Positions 1-8,679 of a stretch of 51,045 nt of DNA are shown one piece after another. This stretch comes from an uncultured Oscillospiraceae bacterium. Lineage in GTDB: Bacteria > Bacillota > Clostridia > Oscillospirales > Acutalibacteraceae. The position numbers and the translations under genes were made by a program. A model generated the notes under the pieces. That model saw only the letters and a program-made list of their open reading frames with translations, did no database searches and had not been told where the DNA came from. The stretch covers positions 1 through 51,045 of the forward strand of contig CAJJLZ010000019.1 in the NCBI GenBank assembly GCA_905192745.1. The letters are read 5' to 3'. Numbering within the stretch: position 1 is the stretch's first letter; the number at the start of each line of letters is the position of its first letter.

Positions 1-52
1 TCTGTTACCTTTGTCTTTGCTCTATCTGTTACCTTTGTCATTGTACTATACA
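1..52. mobile_element. terminus of an inserted element, IS21-like
   Basis: On the minus strand the first 52 bases carry the 15-base motif GACAAAGGTAACAGA twice, 24 bases apart. The block begins with TG at position 52 exactly where the reading frame of the neighbouring wall-protein gene loses homology-like sequence. IS21-family elements start with TG, end with CA and hold several repeated transposase-binding sites near each end, so the pattern fits that family. Only the end is inside the window and no transposase is visible, so the family call is inference. Confidence 0.45.
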
Positions 53-1000
53 CTCCGGGGAGTTCAGCCATTCCGAATCCGGGGTAAGCGTATAAATACT
101 GCCCGTGCTTGTGGGGGTGAGCGAAACCGCCACATTCGAGCAGTGAGAATCCGCGGCATCGAACATATAGGGCGCGGCAATAATGAAAATCGGGGATTCC
201 GTATCGCTGTCCGGTGCATAGAAATGAACGGCGCCGGATTCCTGCACGGCTGGTTCCAGACCGGTATAGGTCAGAGTATAGGAAAAAGCCGGCTGCGTCG
301 GCGGGGCATCGAAAACAAGGTATTCCTTCAGCCGCTTTCCGCTGATCTGGTATTGGATATCCACCGATGGAAGGATATTCTCATAAGAGACGGAAGCTGC
401 CTGATTGGGGAGCTCTACAGCAGATTTTTGTGAGACAGCTTTGCCTGCTGAAGCGTTAACGGACGCTTCCGATTCTGCTCTCTGTGCTTCCTGCACGACT
501 GCCTGCGCGGTCATAGCAGATGTATCGCTTCGCAACTGAAAACTCAGTGTAAAATCCCTGTAGGTAATCATAACCGGATTGCTGTTGTTTAGTTCATTCG
601 GCAGGGATACCTGAAAAGAATTCGCTTTGTTTTGTAAATAAGAAACTGCCGAAACGGATTCCGTATTGTCTGATGCAGTTAACGTTCCCGACCTTTGTAA
701 CTGGGCATAGGAAATGCCGACGGCGGAGAGAGAATTATCAATTTCTTCCCAATTTCCCTCTTCAGTTAAAAAATGTACCGGTTCATCATAAACAGCAGCG
801 ATATAGCCGCCGTCCGCCGTTTGAAAGTTTTTGACGGTTTCCGTCCGTAGCGATACGACTTCGGTTAGCTGGTCGGCAGTGGATAAATACGAGGCCGTTT
901 CGTCTGAATTTGCGGCAGAAGGAAAAGAAGCGCCCAATAAAAATTGACAGCAAACGATGACGGCGGCGAACATAGTCCATACTTTTCGAGATCGTTTCAT
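38..1000 (-). pseudogene. secreted wall-type protein, truncated by an insertion
   Basis: The frame starts with an ATG behind AGAAGGG (7-base spacing) and a signal peptide (MKRSRKVWTMFAAVIVCCQF followed by a hydrophobic run). The body resembles the N-terminal region of very large Clostridial secreted proteins of the DNRLRE/RHS type: a 'DGGYIAAVYDEPVHF' stretch near residue 62, an 'LPSVDIQYQISGKRLKEY' stretch near residue 210, and 'IFIIAAPYMFDA' near residue 272. In that family the segment SEWLNSPE is normally followed by a long continuation. Here the host frame stops being recognisable after that Glu (bases 53-55); the last four residues CIVQ and the stop come from the inserted DNA. The encoded fragment of 320 residues is therefore probably the stump of a much longer protein. 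Family assignment is from motif memory, not a search. Confidence 0.6.
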
Positions 1001-1099
1001 CTTTGACCCTTCTGTATTTTATTGACACATAGACGACCTGTTAACAGAAAAGGTTAAGTACCCACGGGAATCGCCCCCGTATCTGCTTATTTTAAATAA

Positions 1100-1128
1100 A
1101 TGATAGCATAAATCTGGAAAATATTCAA
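1100..1128 (-). promoter_or_regulatory. sigma-A promoter of the truncated wall-protein gene
   Basis: Read on the minus strand: TTGAAT, 17 bases, TATCAT, with a TGC extended -10 element directly before it. The start site would lie about 95 bases upstream of the ATG at 1000. The leader holds a short hairpin (ACGGG/CCCGT near 1062-1078) but no aptamer that I recognise. Confidence 0.5.
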
Positions 1129-1303
1129 CAAAAATAACATATTTGCAAACTATATGCGCTTTTTCAACTTTAAGGTAACACGCGGGAGATACGAAAACCG
1201 ATAAAAACCAGAGATGGTTCGGCGGTATCCGTAAAGCGGCTGTCTCCAGCTTTGGAAAAATTCGAAAAAAGCGGGCGGCGTACTAGTCACAAAGGTTTTT
1301 CCA

Positions 1304-1312
1304 TGCTATAAT
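1304..1312 (+). promoter_or_regulatory. extended -10 promoter of the transketolase genes
   Basis: TGC followed by a perfect TATAAT (1307-1312) lies about 135 bases upstream of the chosen start. The hexamer 17 bases upstream (TAGTCA) is not a -35 match, so the promoter relies on the extended -10. Confidence 0.5.
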
Positions 1313-1447
1313 AACGGATGGATTTGCCGCCGACGGCAAAACCGCCGATACCGGGCTGTGTGGGCAGCGTGGCCGGCGGCCGCGGCGGATGGGAAACGTT
1401 AATTTTTTTGCCGGCCGGGTCGGCCGGACGAAAGGATGGTAAAAAAC

Positions 1448-2290
1448 ATGGATGCTTCGCTGAAAAAGCGTCTGTCGATCGCGGCCACGAAGATTCGCAT
1501 GGCGGTGATCGAGGGTACGTTCCATGCGAAGAGCGGGCACCCCGGCGGGTCCCTCTCCATCGCGGATACTCTGGCGTACCTCTACTTCAAGGAAATGAAT
1601 GTGGACCCCAAAAACCCGCATTGGGAGAACCGGGACCGCCTCGTGCTGTCCAAGGGCCATACCGCGCCCGCGCTGTACGGTGCCCTCGCGCTGAAGGGGT
1701 ATTTCCTGATGGACGAGATCAAGCACCTCCGCCATACCGGCGCGATGCTGCAGGGGCATCCGGACATGAAGGGCACCCCCGGCGTGGACATGTCCAGCGG
1801 CTCCCTCGGACAGGGAATCTCGGCCGCCTGCGGCATGGCGCTGGCCGGGAAGCTGGATAACGCCAGCTGGCGGGTTTACACCCTTCTCGGTGACGGCGAG
1901 ATTGAGGAAGGCCAGGTATGGGAGGCCGCGATGTTTGCCGCTCACAAAAAGCTGGACAACCTCTGCGTCGTAGTGGACAACAACGGCCTGCAGATCGACG
2001 GGCCGGTGGATCAGGTCAATTCCCCGTATCCGATTCCGGAAAAGTTCGCCGCCTTCGGATTCAACGTGATCGTGGTGGACGGGCATGATTTCGACCAGCT
2101 CGAAGCCGCGTTCGACGCGGCGCGCGCCTGCAAGGGCAAGCCCACCGCCATCATCCAGCACAGCGTCAAGGGCAAGGGCGTTTCCTTTATGGAAAATCAG
2201 GTTTCCTGGCACGGAACCGCCCCGAACCGGGAGCAGTATGACCAGGCGATGAAGGAGCTTGGCGAAACGCTGGCGCAGTTGGAAGCGTAA
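1448..2290 (+). CDS. transketolase, N-terminal subunit
   Basis: This 280-residue protein is the thiamine-diphosphate-binding half of a split transketolase; with the next gene it makes the active enzyme of the non-oxidative pentose phosphate pathway (two-carbon ketol transfer between sugar phosphates). Visible motifs are SGHPGGSLS near residue 25 and the diphosphate-binding GDGEIEEGQ...NN motif (near 147-177). A frame-upstream ATG at 1436 touches AAAGG directly, so I chose the ATG at 1448, which has GGATGG eight bases upstream. The split form, about half the length of the ~660-residue fused enzyme, is common in Clostridia and archaea. It is followed after 64 bases by the C-terminal subunit. 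Confidence 0.93.
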   Translation: MDASLKKRLSIAATKIRMAVIEGTFHAKSGHPGGSLSIADTLAYLYFKEMNVDPKNPHWENRDRLVLSKGHTAPALYGALALKGYFLMDEIKHLRHTGAMLQGHPDMKGTPGVDMSSGSLGQGISAACGMALAGKLDNASWRVYTLLGDGEIEEGQVWEAAMFAAHKKLDNLCVVVDNNGLQIDGPVDQVNSPYPIPEKFAAFGFNVIVVDGHDFDQLEAAFDAARACKGKPTAIIQHSVKGKGVSFMENQVSWHGTAPNREQYDQAMKELGETLAQLEA

Positions 2291-2354
2291 GAATCCCTCC
2301 GCGGGGTTCCAGCCTTCCGGAGAATGGCTTCGAAAAGAAAGGAATGGATGATAT

Positions 2355-3302
2355 ATGGCGGATGTAATCAAAAAGGCCACCCGCGAATCCTACGGCGAGG
2401 GTCTGGTGGAGCTGTTACAGGACTATCCCGACCTGGTGGTGCTGGACGCGGACCTCGCGGCCGCGACCAAAACCGGTATTTTTAAGAAAGCCCATCCCGA
2501 CCGCTTTTTTGACTGCGGTATCGCGGAAAGCAATATGATCGGTGTCGCGGCCGGTTTGGCCGCGGCCGGTAAGCCGGTGTTCGCGTCCTCGTTCGCGATG
2601 TTCGCCGCCGGACGGGCCTTCGAGCAGGTCCGCAATTCGATCGGCTATCCCCACCTGAATGTGAAAATCGGCGCGACCCATGCCGGCATCTCGGTCGGCG
2701 AGGACGGCGCGACCCACCAATGCTGCGAGGATATCGCGCTGATGCGCACCATCCCCGGCATGACCATCCTCAATCCCGCCGACGATGTGGAGACCAAAAA
2801 GGCCATGCGGGCGGCGATGGAGATCAACGGCCCTGTGTATATGCGGTTCGGCCGTCTGGCCGCCCCGGTTCTGTTCGACCAGTCCTACCGGTTTGAAATC
2901 GGCAAGGGTGCGACCATGGTGGAAGGCAGCGACGTGACCATTATCGCCACCGGCCTGATGGTTTCCGAAGCGCTGACCGCCGCCGCTCAACTGAAGAGCG
3001 AGGGGATTTCCGCCCGGGTGGTCAACATGGCCACCATCAAGCCGATCGACCGGGAGATCATTATCCGCGCGGCAAAAGAGACCGGCGTGATTGTGACGGT
3101 GGAGGAGCACAACATCATCGGCGGCCTGGGCAGCGCGGTGACCGAGGTTGTCTGCGAGACGGTCCCGGTTCCGGTGGTGCGGGTCGGCGTGAACGATGTG
3201 TTCGGCAAATCCGGCCCCGCGGCTGAGCTGCTGAAGGTGTTTGGCCTTTGCGCGGAAAACATTGTTGCTAAAACAAAGGAAGCGCTGGCGCTCAAAAAAT
3301 AA
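2355..3302 (+). CDS. transketolase, C-terminal subunit
   Basis: This 315-residue protein has the pyrimidine-binding and C-terminal transketolase domains. Near residues 55-75 it has GIAESNMIGVAAGLA, whose Glu activates the thiamine cofactor, then the aromatic-rich SSFAMFAAGRAFEQVR helix, and a C-terminal domain starting around VTIIATGLMVSEAL (near 195). It follows the N-terminal subunit by 64 bases with its own Shine-Dalgarno site (AAGAAAGGAATGG) and no terminator between, so the pair is one transcription unit. A strong terminator follows at 3321. Confidence 0.93.
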   Translation: MADVIKKATRESYGEGLVELLQDYPDLVVLDADLAAATKTGIFKKAHPDRFFDCGIAESNMIGVAAGLAAAGKPVFASSFAMFAAGRAFEQVRNSIGYPHLNVKIGATHAGISVGEDGATHQCCEDIALMRTIPGMTILNPADDVETKKAMRAAMEINGPVYMRFGRLAAPVLFDQSYRFEIGKGATMVEGSDVTIIATGLMVSEALTAAAQLKSEGISARVVNMATIKPIDREIIIRAAKETGVIVTVEEHNIIGGLGSAVTEVVCETVPVPVVRVGVNDVFGKSGPAAELLKVFGLCAENIVAKTKEALALKK

Positions 3303-3320
3303 TCGTATTTCTGTGAAAAG

Positions 3321-3374
3321 CCCCCATTGGGAACGGCCGGGTTCAGCGGCCTTCTCCAATGGGGGTTCTTTTTT
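3321..3374 (+). terminator. terminator of the transketolase unit
   Basis: Ten-base arms CCCCCATTGG and CCAATGGGGG with extra GC pairs in between, followed directly by TTCTTTTTT. Confidence 0.9.
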
Positions 3375-3658
3375 ATAAATTCGCGGGGCGCGGCCTTTCC
3401 CTTGTCCGGATTCGCTGTTGCGGGTGTCTGGCAGTGTTGTAAATGCCCGAAAACATATACATGAGGATTTGGCTTTAGTATACTATGCCTGAAATGAACG
3501 GCGCCTGCGGAAATCTTTTACAGGAATGGCAGGAAAGGAAGGAAATCCGCAAGCCGTTTTGAACACCTGCGGACCAAAGCGGATTCCCCCGGAAAAAGCG
3601 AGTGCCGCAGGGCGGACATCCATTCACAGGAATTCATGAGCAAAGAGAGGGAGACAGT
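3375..3658. other. intergenic region before the wall-anchored protein
   Basis: A possible -10 box TATACT lies at 3479-3484 but no convincing -35 box sits before it. The rest has no recognisable RNA motif or gene. Confidence 0.35.
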
Positions 3659-6382
3659 ATGACAAAAACGGTGAAAAAAATGGCCGCCGTCGCCTTGTCG
3701 GCCGCGATGCTTTCCACGGCGGTGGCGGTGACCCTGCCATGGGCTCTGGCGGACGGCGCCGCCTCGCAGGCTCCGGATGCAAGAGGCTGGAAGGTCGCGA
3801 CGGTAGAAGATTTCGACAGCATGGAAGTGGGCGCTTCGTATCCGAACTGGGATTCTTATTACAGCCGCGTGGCGGACGAAGCCAAGGCCGGCGCGGGTTA
3901 TAATGAGTCTCAGGGCCTGTATATCCATTCGCTGGAAAGCGGAGATGGAAAGACGTATGTCCAGCCCTATTACGCTATGGGCAAAGAAGGCAGCTTTTCC
4001 AATGCGCAGGAACTGTGGATATGGTTCGATTTTACAGGTTATACCGCGAAGGACATCAATATTCGTCCCCGCGTCACCGGGTTGCCTGAAGGTGAGAGTA
4101 CGGGTGTGCAGTATAACCTTGCGCTGACCAGCGATGCGCCGATCTACTATCAGGCGGACGACGGTACGGTTACGGTTTCCTCGGCAAGCACGGTGCTGAA
4201 GGACGGCGCAGTCAATCCGCTGGGCGACGCCAAGCTGCGCGGGGCCGACCTGACCGGCTTCAAGGGCTTTGTCCGGATTCCGCTGTCCTCCTTCCATGTA
4301 CAGAACAAGGCGGATAAGATTGATACCGGATATTCCATTACAAAGGTGGACGGCATCTACTTCATCTATGATTTCACGATGGCCGTGGATGACAACGAGG
4401 ATTATGTCGAGACCGGTTATGTTATGGATCAGGTTCTCTTTGTCGGCCCGACCGTGAACAGCGAGCAGACGGTAGCCGATATGCTGGGCCTGAGCGCCGC
4501 CGCTCCCGACGCCAGCTCCTGGAAAAAGCTCGTGGTTGAGGATTTCGACAGTATGGAGGCGGGCGCTTCGTATCCGAACTGGGATTCTTATTACAGCCGC
4601 GCGGCGGACGAAGCCAAGGCCGGCGCGGGTTATAATGAGTCTCAGGGCCTGTATATCCATTCGCTGGAAAGCGGAGATGGAAAGACGTATGTCCAGCCCT
4701 ATTACGCTATGGGCAAAGAAGGCAGCTTTTCCAATGCGCAGGAACTGTGGATATGGTTCGATTTTACAGGTTATACCGCGAAGGACATCAATATTCGTCC
4801 CCGCGTCACCGGGTTGCCTGAAGGTGAGAGTACGGGTGTGCAGTATAACCTTGCGCTGACCAGCGATGCGCCGATCTACTATCAGGCGGACGACGGTACG
4901 GTTACGGTTTCCTCGGCAAGCACGGTGCTGAAGGACGGCGCAGTCAATCCGCTGGGCGACGCCAAGCTGCGCGGGGCCGACCTGACCGGCTTCAAGGGCT
5001 TTGTCCGGATTCCGCTGTCCTCCTTCCATGTACAGAACAAGGCGGATAAGATTGATACCGGATATTCCATTACAAAGGTGGACGGCATCTACTTCATCTA
5101 TGATTTCACGATGGCCGTGGATGACAACGAGGATTATGTCGAGACCGGTTATGTTATGGATCAGATCCTTTTTGCCGGACCGGCCATGACGGAACCCACG
5201 GTATCGACTGCCGCCACGACGCAGACTACCCAATCCTCGGCGGCAGCCACGACCGAAACCTCCGTTTCCACATCGGCGACGACGGCCACGACCTCCTCCG
5301 CGCCGGCTCCCGTCGATATTCCCGATCCCTCCAACTGGAAATACGCTCTGGATCAAGGGTATGAGGACAAAGAAGCCGGCGTGACCGCCGACAAATGGTT
5401 TGACGGCGATGTGGTAGGCGAGATTCTGGCGGACGGCGGCTTCGGCGGCTCCAAGGCGTATGCGCTCAAGGCCGTGAAGGAGCATGTCGGCAGCGCCTAT
5501 ATGCAGCCCTTCTTCTGGATACAGGATTCGGTCCGGGTCGAGGGCGCGCGGGAATACTGGATCTGGGTGGACTGCACCGAGTATCCGAACCCGGACAATC
5601 TGCGCATCCGCCCCCGCGTTTATGTGGATTCCCTGAAAAAGGAGAATGCCGACGGCACCTACACCTACACCAACGTTAACCTGAAAATGAAACCCGGCGC
5701 GCCGGTCTACTTCCAGACGACGGACGGCTGGAGAGCGTCCACCCTTACGGACAGCGACGATCCGGCGGCAGAATCTTCTCTCCGTAAAACGGATCTGGCC
5801 GGGTTCAAGGGCTTTATCCGGGTGCCGCTGACTTCCTTTAATCCGGACGCGGACGTGGTGCTGTACGATGAAACCATCGTCAGTATGCAGGGCGCCTATT
5901 TTATCTTTAACTTTGATTTTGAAGTGGACGACATGGAGGAATTTCTCCCCACCAGCTTGGTGTTTGACAACATTATGCTGGTTGGCGATTCGGTGGAAGC
6001 GCCGGTCGCCGGCACGGTTTCCAATCTGCTGAGCGGTACGCCGGAACCGACGGAAACCTCGGCGGCTTCGACGGAAACCTCTGCGACACCGACGGAGACC
6101 TCCGCGGCTCCGACCGAATCCACGGCGACGCCCACCGACTCTTCGGCGGCCTCTTCCGAGACATCGGCGGCTTCGACGGACTCTTCGACGGCTTCGACGG
6201 ACTCCACGGGTTCCAGCAAATCGTCGGCGGCCTCCACGGAGGCGTCTGCTTCGGGGAATTCCTCCGCTGCGGATACCACCAAGGCAAGTCCGGTGACCGG
6301 CGAAAAAGCGCCTCTTGCCATGGGAGCGGCGGCGCTGTTGGCCGTAGCCGCCATCTCGCTGGTGTCCCGCAGGAAAAAGTAA
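3659..6382 (+). CDS. wall-anchored surface protein with duplicated domains
   Basis: A 907-residue exported protein. The ATG at 3659 (AGAGAGGGAG upstream) begins a signal peptide (MTKTVKKMAAVALSAAMLS, cleavage near ADG). Two almost identical ~200-residue domains follow (about residues 57-258 and 301-502), then a Thr/Ser-rich linker (about 510-558), a diverged third copy (about 560-775), a long Thr/Ser/Ala-rich stalk (about 776-875) and a C-terminal sorting signal SPVTG + hydrophobic segment + SRRKK. All three domains share WIWxD, IRPRV, 'YYQADDG/YFQTTDG', GFKGFVRIPLSSF-like and 'GIYFIYDF/GAYFIFNF' landmarks and read as beta-sandwich, possibly carbohydrate-binding modules; that is inference. 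SPxTG rather than LPxTG suggests a class B/D-type Clostridial sortase. No catalytic domain is visible. Confidence 0.85.
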   Translation: MTKTVKKMAAVALSAAMLSTAVAVTLPWALADGAASQAPDARGWKVATVEDFDSMEVGASYPNWDSYYSRVADEAKAGAGYNESQGLYIHSLESGDGKTYVQPYYAMGKEGSFSNAQELWIWFDFTGYTAKDINIRPRVTGLPEGESTGVQYNLALTSDAPIYYQADDGTVTVSSASTVLKDGAVNPLGDAKLRGADLTGFKGFVRIPLSSFHVQNKADKIDTGYSITKVDGIYFIYDFTMAVDDNEDYVETGYVMDQVLFVGPTVNSEQTVADMLGLSAAAPDASSWKKLVVEDFDSMEAGASYPNWDSYYSRAADEAKAGAGYNESQGLYIHSLESGDGKTYVQPYYAMGKEGSFSNAQELWIWFDFTGYTAKDINIRPRVTGLPEGESTGVQYNLALTSDAPIYYQADDGTVTVSSASTVLKDGAVNPLGDAKLRGADLTGFKGFVRIPLSSFHVQNKADKIDTGYSITKVDGIYFIYDFTMAVDDNEDYVETGYVMDQILFAGPAMTEPTVSTAATTQTTQSSAAATTETSVSTSATTATTSSAPAPVDIPDPSNWKYALDQGYEDKEAGVTADKWFDGDVVGEILADGGFGGSKAYALKAVKEHVGSAYMQPFFWIQDSVRVEGAREYWIWVDCTEYPNPDNLRIRPRVYVDSLKKENADGTYTYTNVNLKMKPGAPVYFQTTDGWRASTLTDSDDPAAESSLRKTDLAGFKGFIRVPLTSFNPDADVVLYDETIVSMQGAYFIFNFDFEVDDMEEFLPTSLVFDNIMLVGDSVEAPVAGTVSNLLSGTPEPTETSAASTETSATPTETSAAPTESTATPTDSSAASSETSAASTDSSTASTDSTGSSKSSAASTEASASGNSSAADTTKASPVTGEKAPLAMGAAALLAVAAISLVSRRKK
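3829..4432 (+). repeat. internal duplication, unit 1
   Basis: These 604 bases match 4561-5164 with a single difference that I can find (T at 3870 against C at 4602). The offset is 732 bases. Codon positions 1-3 are equally conserved, so the copies are recent or kept alike by gene conversion. Confidence 0.95.
4561..5164 (+). repeat. internal duplication, unit 2
   Basis: Second copy of the 604-base unit; see unit 1 at 3829-4432. The 128 bases that separate the two copies (4433-4560) are less alike to the segment before unit 1, so the duplicated tract has sharp edges. Confidence 0.95.
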
Positions 6383-6424
6383 GAGTATAAGCGTATTATA
6401 ATTTGGTTTATTCGTTTTTCTCTG

Positions 6425-6458
6425 AAAAAAGGCGGCAGGCTCGGCCTGCCGCCTTTTT
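6425..6458 (+). terminator. terminator after the wall-anchored protein
   Basis: Perfect ten-base arms GGCGGCAGGC and GCCTGCCGCC around a TCG loop, flanked by an A run and a T run, so it may work in both directions. Confidence 0.93.
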
Positions 6459-6557
6459 GACGAAAGAGGACAAATCCGGGAACGAGGTTCGTCAAACAGA
6501 AACATGGACGGCTCCGGGGAAGCCTCGTATAATGGAGGAAAGGAAGGGGGAGAAACG

Positions 6558-8597
6558 ATGGCGAATACCGAACGGTGGGATGAGAGGAATATCCTTCTGC
6601 GGTTTGCGGCGTTATCCGACCTGCATATCGGCGAATCGCCCGCCGCGCAGGCCAACCGCCGTTTTGTCCGGGCGCTGGACCGGCTTTACGCGGCCGCCGG
6701 CGGGCGGCTGGATGCGCTGCTGGTTGCCGGTGATATCACCGACTGGGGAACGGACGGGCAGATCCGGGAGTTTGCCCGGATTATCCGGGAGTGCCTCCGC
6801 CCGGAAACGGTGCTGACGGCGGCGATCGGCAATCACGATATCCACGACAACCGGTTCGACAGCGGGCTGGGCGGAGAACGCTTTTTCGCCGCGCTGGGGG
6901 ACAGAATGTACAGCGATCCGACAGCCGAAGAACTCGAGGCCGGAAACAGCCGCCGCACGATCCGGGGCTTTCGTTTCCTGACTCTGGGGCTGCGGAATTA
7001 TACCTCCGGACGGCACGAGGAGGCCGACCTTGCCTGGCTCCGCCGGGAACTGACGGCGGCCGGGGAGGAGCTCCCCGGAAAGCCGGTTTTTCTCGCCACC
7101 CACCCGGTGCTGCAGAATACGGTGTTTGGCAGCGACGAAGGTGCTTACTGGCATTCCGATAATCTGGCCAGTGTTCTGCGGGATTTTCCGGAGACGGTGG
7201 TGTTCAGCGGGCACCTGCATTTTCCTCTGAACGATGAGCGGAGCATTTATCAGGACGGGTACACGGCGGTGGGAACCGCCGCCGTATACTACGGTTCTCT
7301 TAATCCGCTGGTGGACGGAGTGCCCTGCGCGGAGATCTCCGGCATGGAACCGTACGACTGCGAGGGGATTTCACAGGCGCTTCTGGTGGAAGTGAATCGG
7401 GAAGGACAGGTGCGGATCCGCCGATGGGATCTGCTCCGGGACGAGGAAATCCGCCGCCCCTGGGTTTTTCGTCCGGGCGGGGCAGAACAGCCGTATTCGC
7501 CGGCGGTCCGGACGGAAAACAACCGGCCCCCGGCCTTTCCGCCGGAGACTGCGGTGCGGGTGGACGTGCTTTCCGGGCAGGCGCTCACCCTGTCTTTTCC
7601 CGCGGCGCAGGACGACGACCAGGTGTTCTGCTACGAAGTGACTCTGACCGCTCGGGGAGGGGAGAGCATTGCCCGGGTGATGACGTATTCCGATTTTTAC
7701 CGTGTCCCCCGCAAAGAGGACATGGCTTCTGTGGTGACCAGAACCCTTACGGCAAAGCGGCTGGGGATGGAGCGGCTGGAGGAGCCGTTCCGGCTTTCGG
7801 TGCGGGCACGGGACTCTTTCGGGCTGTACAGCCCGCCGATCGCCGGGCAGCCGGATGAGCAGACCCGTCGTTTCGCTGCCGCCGCCTGTATCCCCACCCG
7901 GCTGGAGGGAACGGACTGCCGCCCTCTCTATTGCTTCGATTTTTGGACGCCGGGGCGGCACATCGGCGGGATCACCGACGACAGCGCCTATTTGGGGATT
8001 GCGGACGGTGCGGAGGCGGAATATCGGGTGGAGGCGGTTTCCTACGGTCCGGCGGGAAGAACCGCCATGCAGGTGACAGCCCTCTCCTGTTGGCCGGAGG
8101 GCTTTCGGACCCTTACTCTGAAGGTGGAGCATCCGGAAAACCCGGGCAACGCGGAAACCTATCCCGGCGGGACCGCTCTTTCCTTTTTCGTGGACGCGGC
8201 GGATTGGCCGGGAGAGCTGGAGCTGTTTCCGATGCTGTCGGAACAGGATTATACACCGGACGGAGAGCCCGCGGGGCAATCCCTGTTTGCACCCCGGGCC
8301 GCCTTCCGGTTCCTGATTGAAGGGGAGGACCGGCTGATCCGTCGGGAAGGCGCGGGGCATATCCGGCTGCCCGAAGGATACGGCGGACGGGTGTATCTCC
8401 CACTGGATCGGGAAAATGTTGAGCCGATCTGGGGAACGCGGGACGAGAACGGACGCTTTGACGGGCGGCAGGTGAGCGGTCTCCGGCTGGCGCTGGCGGG
8501 TCCCCGCGTTCCCGGCGGCCGGTTTGTGATGCAGGATATCGGAATCCACGTCCCCCAGCGGGGGAATGGAGGTACAAGCGCCGGGCAAAAGGCATAA
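6558..8597 (+). CDS. large calcineurin-type metallophosphoesterase
   Basis: A 679-residue protein without an obvious signal peptide. The N-terminal third has the full metallophosphoesterase motif set: SDLHIG (residues 20-25), GDITDWG (near 58), GNHDIHDN (near 93), THPVLQN (near 188) and GHLHFP (near 220). This binds two metal ions and hydrolyses a phosphoester; the substrate is not shown. Residues beyond about 330 contain a fibronectin-like stretch ('VDVLSGQALTLSFPAAQDDDQVFCYEVTL') and a C-terminal part without a family I recognise. The chosen ATG follows GGAAAGGAAGGGGG; the ATG at 6504 lacks a good site. It stands alone between two terminators. Confidence 0.85.
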   Translation: MANTERWDERNILLRFAALSDLHIGESPAAQANRRFVRALDRLYAAAGGRLDALLVAGDITDWGTDGQIREFARIIRECLRPETVLTAAIGNHDIHDNRFDSGLGGERFFAALGDRMYSDPTAEELEAGNSRRTIRGFRFLTLGLRNYTSGRHEEADLAWLRRELTAAGEELPGKPVFLATHPVLQNTVFGSDEGAYWHSDNLASVLRDFPETVVFSGHLHFPLNDERSIYQDGYTAVGTAAVYYGSLNPLVDGVPCAEISGMEPYDCEGISQALLVEVNREGQVRIRRWDLLRDEEIRRPWVFRPGGAEQPYSPAVRTENNRPPAFPPETAVRVDVLSGQALTLSFPAAQDDDQVFCYEVTLTARGGESIARVMTYSDFYRVPRKEDMASVVTRTLTAKRLGMERLEEPFRLSVRARDSFGLYSPPIAGQPDEQTRRFAAAACIPTRLEGTDCRPLYCFDFWTPGRHIGGITDDSAYLGIADGAEAEYRVEAVSYGPAGRTAMQVTALSCWPEGFRTLTLKVEHPENPGNAETYPGGTALSFFVDAADWPGELELFPMLSEQDYTPDGEPAGQSLFAPRAAFRFLIEGEDRLIRREGAGHIRLPEGYGGRVYLPLDRENVEPIWGTRDENGRFDGRQVSGLRLALAGPRVPGGRFVMQDIGIHVPQRGNGGTSAGQKA

Positions 8598-8605
8598 AAG
8601 CAGGA

Positions 8606-8652
8606 AAAACACGCCGCCAAACGCAGGAGCCCGCGTTGGCGGCGTGTTTTTT
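8606..8652. terminator. bidirectional terminator between converging genes
   Basis: Arms AACACGCCGCCAA and TTGGCGGCGTGTT with an inner ACGC/GCGT pairing, A run on the left and TTTTTT on the right. It serves the phosphoesterase and the ABC exporter operon that converge here. Confidence 0.9.
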
Positions 8653-8679
8653 AGTCTTACTGTGGAGTCCGGTCCGGAA

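Larger units (their letters stand above)
1001..1447. other. divergent intergenic region
   Basis: This 447-base gap holds the minus-strand promoter at 1100-1128 and, for transketolase, a plus-strand extended -10 element TGCTATAAT at 1304-1312 without a good -35 box. The 120-base GC-rich leader after it shows no aptamer or attenuator that I can name. No additional gene is visible. Confidence 0.5.

Noticed and set aside
1001..1099. A c-di-GMP or other riboswitch in the leader of the truncated wall-protein gene
   Set aside because: The leader has only one five-pair hairpin and none of the conserved aptamer cores that I know.
3518..6655. A 1045-residue minus-strand frame opposite the wall-anchored protein
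   Set aside because: It is extremely Arg/Gly/His-rich, repeats only because the plus-strand gene does, lacks a ribosome binding site, and its composition is that expected of GC-rich antisense frames.
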